From positions 1 through 7,824 of the forward strand of contig QIEW01000265.1 of the NCBI GenBank assembly GCA_003230535.1: a DNA stretch of 7,824 bases, read 5' to 3'. This DNA is from a bacterium. Its GTDB lineage: Bacteria; SZUA-182; SZUA-191. Below the pieces are notes generated by a model that searched no databases, was not told where the DNA came from, and saw only the letters and a list, made by a program, of their open reading frames with translations. A program made the position numbers and the translations under genes. This document shows positions 5,603-7,824 of this stretch, piece by piece (the first letter of the stretch is position 1; each line of letters starts with the position of its first letter).

Positions 5603-5646
5603 CTTTCTCAAAAGGTGAGAAAGCGGAGAGTTTTGCTAAGTAGCAA
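5603..5646 (+). other. two hairpins in the leader of the MCE gene
   Basis: CTTTCTCA (5603-5610) and TGAGAAAG (5616-5623) form a perfect 8-bp stem with loop AAAGG. TTGCTA (5633-5638) and TAGCAA (5641-5646) form a second dyad that ends about 5 nt before the AAGGG ribosome binding site. They may influence translation; there is no T-run for a terminator, and I recognise no known riboswitch. Confidence 0.4.
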
Positions 5647-5663
5647 GAGAAAAGGGCGACAGG

Positions 5664-7217
5664 TTGAGGCATCTTTCCTCGCAAGCCAAAGTAGGCTTAA
5701 TGGTACTAACAGGCATACTCCTATTGGCTTACATGACTATCAAGGTAGAGCATTGGGCGGTAGGGGAGAAGGAAGGCTATAAAGTTCGGGTTATATTTAA
5801 TTCAGTATCTGGATTAGATAAGAAGGCACAGGTCAGAGTAGCTGGAGTAGAAGTTGGAAGAGTAGAAGAGATTGAGCTGTTAGCGGACAAAGCTGAAGTT
5901 TGGATACAGCTTCAATCTGAGGTCCGGCTCCATCAAGATGCCGAAGCTACCATCCGGGCGATAGGGCTGATGGGGGAGAAATATGTGGAGCTTAGAGGTG
6001 GTTCCCCGCACCTGCCTTTAATCAAGAGTGGGGATACTATTAAGGCTCATGAGATAGAGGTTGATATAGATCGTCTAACGAGCAAGTTAGCAATGCTGGC
6101 TGAGGATCTCTCGGCTGTCACCGGGTCTATCAGGAAGGTGCTGGGAGGAGATAAGGGGCAGCAGGCCCTGCAACGGATATTGGATAACGCGGACAGATTA
6201 TCATCCCTCTTGAATGAGGTGGTTGCCGAAAACCGCAACACTCTGAGACAGGCGATGGAAAACATAAACCGTCTCTCCCTGAACCTTGATCTATTAGTAG
6301 CTGAGAATAAAGAGATGGTCTCGGGTACTATGACTAAAATCTCCCTGCTTGCTCAGACCCTGACCGACGTGGTACAAGATAATCGGCAGGCCCTGGCTAC
6401 TACCATAGCCAACCTGGAAAAAGTAAGCAAAACCTTAGAACAACAATCTCCGGAAGTTGCCCAAAACCTAAACCGGGTCCTGAAAAATGCAGATGAGGTA
6501 TTGGTAGAAAATCGGGAGAACCTGAAAGGCGGGATAGAAAAGTTAGTGGTGGCTTCCAACAAATTAGATACGGCCCTTAGTATAGTAAATGATCTGGGCG
6601 AGAAGGTGAAAAGCGGAGAAGGCACCATCGGGAAGTTGTTTACTGATGAAGAGGCTTACAATAACTTTTCTGAAGGGGTAAAGGGCATCCGGGATTATTT
6701 CCAGCGGATGTCTGCTTTCCGAACCTATTTAGGTATCCGATCAGAATATTTGGTGGATGAGGAGGAGACTAAAAGCTATGTCACCCTGCGGCTCCAGCCC
6801 AGAGATGACCGCTATTTTCTATTAGAAGTAATTGATGATCCCCGCGGAGACGCCTCCTCCACGGAGGATACGACGATAGACGATGATGAACTGAAGTTTA
6901 GCATCCAAATAGCCAAACGTTTTTATGATCTTACGATCAGGGGCGGGGTCATAGAATCAGAAGGCGGCTTTGGGTTGGATTATGAAATGTTTCAGGATCA
7001 GTTGAAGTTCAGCTTGGAAAGCTGGGATTTTGATGCAGACGACCCTCATCTTAAGTTTACTACCACCTATTATTTCTATGATCAGTTATTTTTAAATGCC
7101 GGCGTAGATGATATCATAAATGATGATCGTCGGAGTGTCTTTGTAGGGGCGGGAATACTTTTCTCAGATGATGACATAAAGTTCCTTATAACTAGTCTTC
7201 CTGCCGTAAGTTTTTAA
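5664..7217 (+). CDS. MCE/MlaD-family lipid-transport protein with barrel-like C-terminus
   Basis: The 517-residue product starts with TTG; AAAGGG lies 7-8 nt upstream and no other in-frame start is available. Residues about 8-26 (KVGLMVLTGILLLAYMTIK) form one membrane anchor. Residues about 38-115 are an MCE domain (VRVIFNSVSGLDKKAQVRV, AGVEVGRVEEI, ATIRAIGLMGEKYVEL). A long helical stretch follows with three 25-residue repeats (187-211, 212-236, 237-261), each starting V..N[RK]. GEGTIGKLFTDEEAYNNF lies at 318-335. The rest (about 350-517) alternates like beta strands (YVTLRLQPRDDRYFLLEVID, FYDLTIRGGVIES, LFLNAGVDDIINDD) and ends in Phe, as outer-membrane barrels do. By family knowledge, MCE proteins carry lipid between membranes; one anchored at both sides could bridge the periplasm. 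No MlaE or MlaF gene is visible. The V-ATPase stalk gene follows after 32 bp. Confidence 0.85.
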   Translation: MRHLSSQAKVGLMVLTGILLLAYMTIKVEHWAVGEKEGYKVRVIFNSVSGLDKKAQVRVAGVEVGRVEEIELLADKAEVWIQLQSEVRLHQDAEATIRAIGLMGEKYVELRGGSPHLPLIKSGDTIKAHEIEVDIDRLTSKLAMLAEDLSAVTGSIRKVLGGDKGQQALQRILDNADRLSSLLNEVVAENRNTLRQAMENINRLSLNLDLLVAENKEMVSGTMTKISLLAQTLTDVVQDNRQALATTIANLEKVSKTLEQQSPEVAQNLNRVLKNADEVLVENRENLKGGIEKLVVASNKLDTALSIVNDLGEKVKSGEGTIGKLFTDEEAYNNFSEGVKGIRDYFQRMSAFRTYLGIRSEYLVDEEETKSYVTLRLQPRDDRYFLLEVIDDPRGDASSTEDTTIDDDELKFSIQIAKRFYDLTIRGGVIESEGGFGLDYEMFQDQLKFSLESWDFDADDPHLKFTTTYYFYDQLFLNAGVDDIINDDRRSVFVGAGILFSDDDIKFLITSLPAVSF

Positions 7218-7249
7218 AAACCAACAGATTAAGTAATAGCTTAAAGGTT

Positions 7250-7573
7250 ATGGTAGAAGAAACAATAAAAAAAATAAAGCAGGCGGAAGCGGAAGCGGAA
7301 GAGAGGATTCAACAGGCTAAACAAAAGAGTCAGGAATTGCTGGCGACCGCTCAAACTCAAGCTGAGCTGGACCGAAAGGAGCGGCTCTCCCAGCTACAGG
7401 AGGAGCTCCAAATTCTACGCCGGCAACGGGAGAAAGCTACGGCGGATAAAATAGCGAAGCTAAAATCAGAGACGGACGAGCTTCGCAACAAAGCTAACGC
7501 CAGCGCAGCCCAAAAAGAAGCTGCGGCTGTTTCCCTTGTCCTGGAACGTCTGAGAGCTTACGGCCGGAGCTAG
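7250..7573 (+). CDS. V-type ATPase stalk subunit (G/H-like coiled coil)
   Basis: The 107-residue product is almost wholly charged coiled coil, rich in Lys, Glu, Gln and Ala (IKKIKQAEAEAEERIQQAKQ). This is the pattern of subunit H of archaeal-type and G of bacterial V-type ATPases, which pairs with subunit E to form the peripheral stalk. Composition alone could also fit other coiled-coil proteins, but a V-ATPase subunit I start 184 bp downstream supports the call. The AAAGG sequence upstream is only 2 nt from the ATG, an unusually short spacing, and no other start is available in frame. It is probably cotranscribed with the MCE gene, whose stop lies 32 bp upstream. Confidence 0.75.
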   Translation: MVEETIKKIKQAEAEAEERIQQAKQKSQELLATAQTQAELDRKERLSQLQEELQILRRQREKATADKIAKLKSETDELRNKANASAAQKEAAAVSLVLERLRAYGRS

Positions 7574-7589
7574 GCCGCAGCCGGAGCTA
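7563..7589. repeat. 10-bp direct repeat at the stalk-subunit stop
   Basis: GCCGGAGCTA occurs at 7563-7572 and 7580-7589, the first copy covering most of the stop codon of the preceding gene. It is small and of unknown meaning. Confidence 0.6.
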
Positions 7590-7757
7590 TGAAATAGTTA
7601 AGCGGCTTCATTAGTTGGCGGCTGTGAGGTAATATAAAGCTCGGGCAGGTTGGATAAGGACGCCTTGCTCTGGCCGGTATCTGACTATTTACTGTAGTCG
7701 CCCCGCAAAATGGCCCTATCGGCTAAATTATACACTAATTATGAACAGGATATTGTT

Positions 7758-7824
7758 ATGGCTGTTGCAAAACTAGAAAAGATCAGCATCCTGGCTCACA
7801 AAGATCTCCAAGAGGTCCTTTTGA
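7758..7824 (+). CDS. V-type ATPase subunit I, N-terminus (runs off the window)
   Basis: The visible 22 residues read MAVAKLEKISILAHKDLQEV and two more leucines. This is the usual opening of subunit I (NtpI/AtpI), the large membrane subunit that forms the ion path against the rotor ring. AGGA (7747-7750) lies 7 nt before the ATG and fixes this start; an in-frame ATG at 7710 lacks a ribosome binding site and would add a non-family extension. The gene continues past the right edge. The 184-bp gap from the stalk-subunit gene is longer than usual within an operon; no strong promoter is visible in it. Confidence 0.75.
   Translation, partial: MAVAKLEKISILAHKDLQEVLL

Noticed and set aside
5588-5782. 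64-residue plus-strand ORF overlapping the MCE gene start
   Set aside because: No ribosome binding site, an Arg- and Lys-rich composition typical of a wrong frame, and it overlaps the signature start of the MCE protein.

Overview
The window looks like chromosome from an anaerobic bacterium with two membranes, of moderate GC content. The best clue is an MCE (MlaD-type) lipid-transport protein at 5664-7217. Its C-terminal third looks like outer-membrane beta-strand sequence and it ends in Phe, yet GGAGG-type ribosome binding sites and TTG starts give the window a Bacillota flavour. A V-type ATPase locus, an Fe-S (class I) fumarase and a NifS-like desulfurase fit an anaerobe. A diderm Bacillota-related lineage is my inference; the sequence does not prove it.

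Layout. 1-717 (minus strand): a two-gene unit of a 42-residue membrane or exported peptide and a secreted PPC-domain protein. 718-1075: a divergent intergenic region with a good sigma-70-type promoter for the plus-strand genes. 1076-2431: the glutamine amidotransferase of anthranilate or aminodeoxychorismate synthase (trpG/pabA), then serine acetyltransferase (cysE). 2536-3840: a cysteine desulfurase whose last 40-odd residues have been pushed out of frame by an exact 13-bp tandem duplication. 3680-4012: a repeat-rich intergenic region with four palindromes in two inverted pairs and an 18-bp promoter-like repeat present twice, exactly 90 bp apart. 4013-5449: class I fumarase with alpha and beta parts fused. 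5523-5663: a consensus promoter with an internal dyad, and a leader with two hairpins. 5664-7217: the MCE protein. 7250-7573: a V-type ATPase stalk-type subunit. 7758-end: the start of V-type ATPase subunit I.

How the genes work together. CysE makes O-acetylserine for cysteine synthesis and the desulfurase takes sulfur from cysteine for Fe-S clusters; the next gene, fumarase, needs a 4Fe-4S cluster. This is a loose functional theme, not proof of one operon. The MCE gene is only 32 bp from the V-ATPase stalk subunit and probably shares its transcript, although the usual MCE partners (permease MlaE, ATPase MlaF) are not in the window.

Most worth a second look: the frame-breaking 13-bp duplication; the covarying palindrome pairs; the operator-like dyad before the MCE gene; the barrel-like MCE protein with 25-residue repeats; and an uncatalogued-looking 42-residue ORF. 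I found no CRISPR array, tRNA, rRNA, transposase or recognisable defence system.
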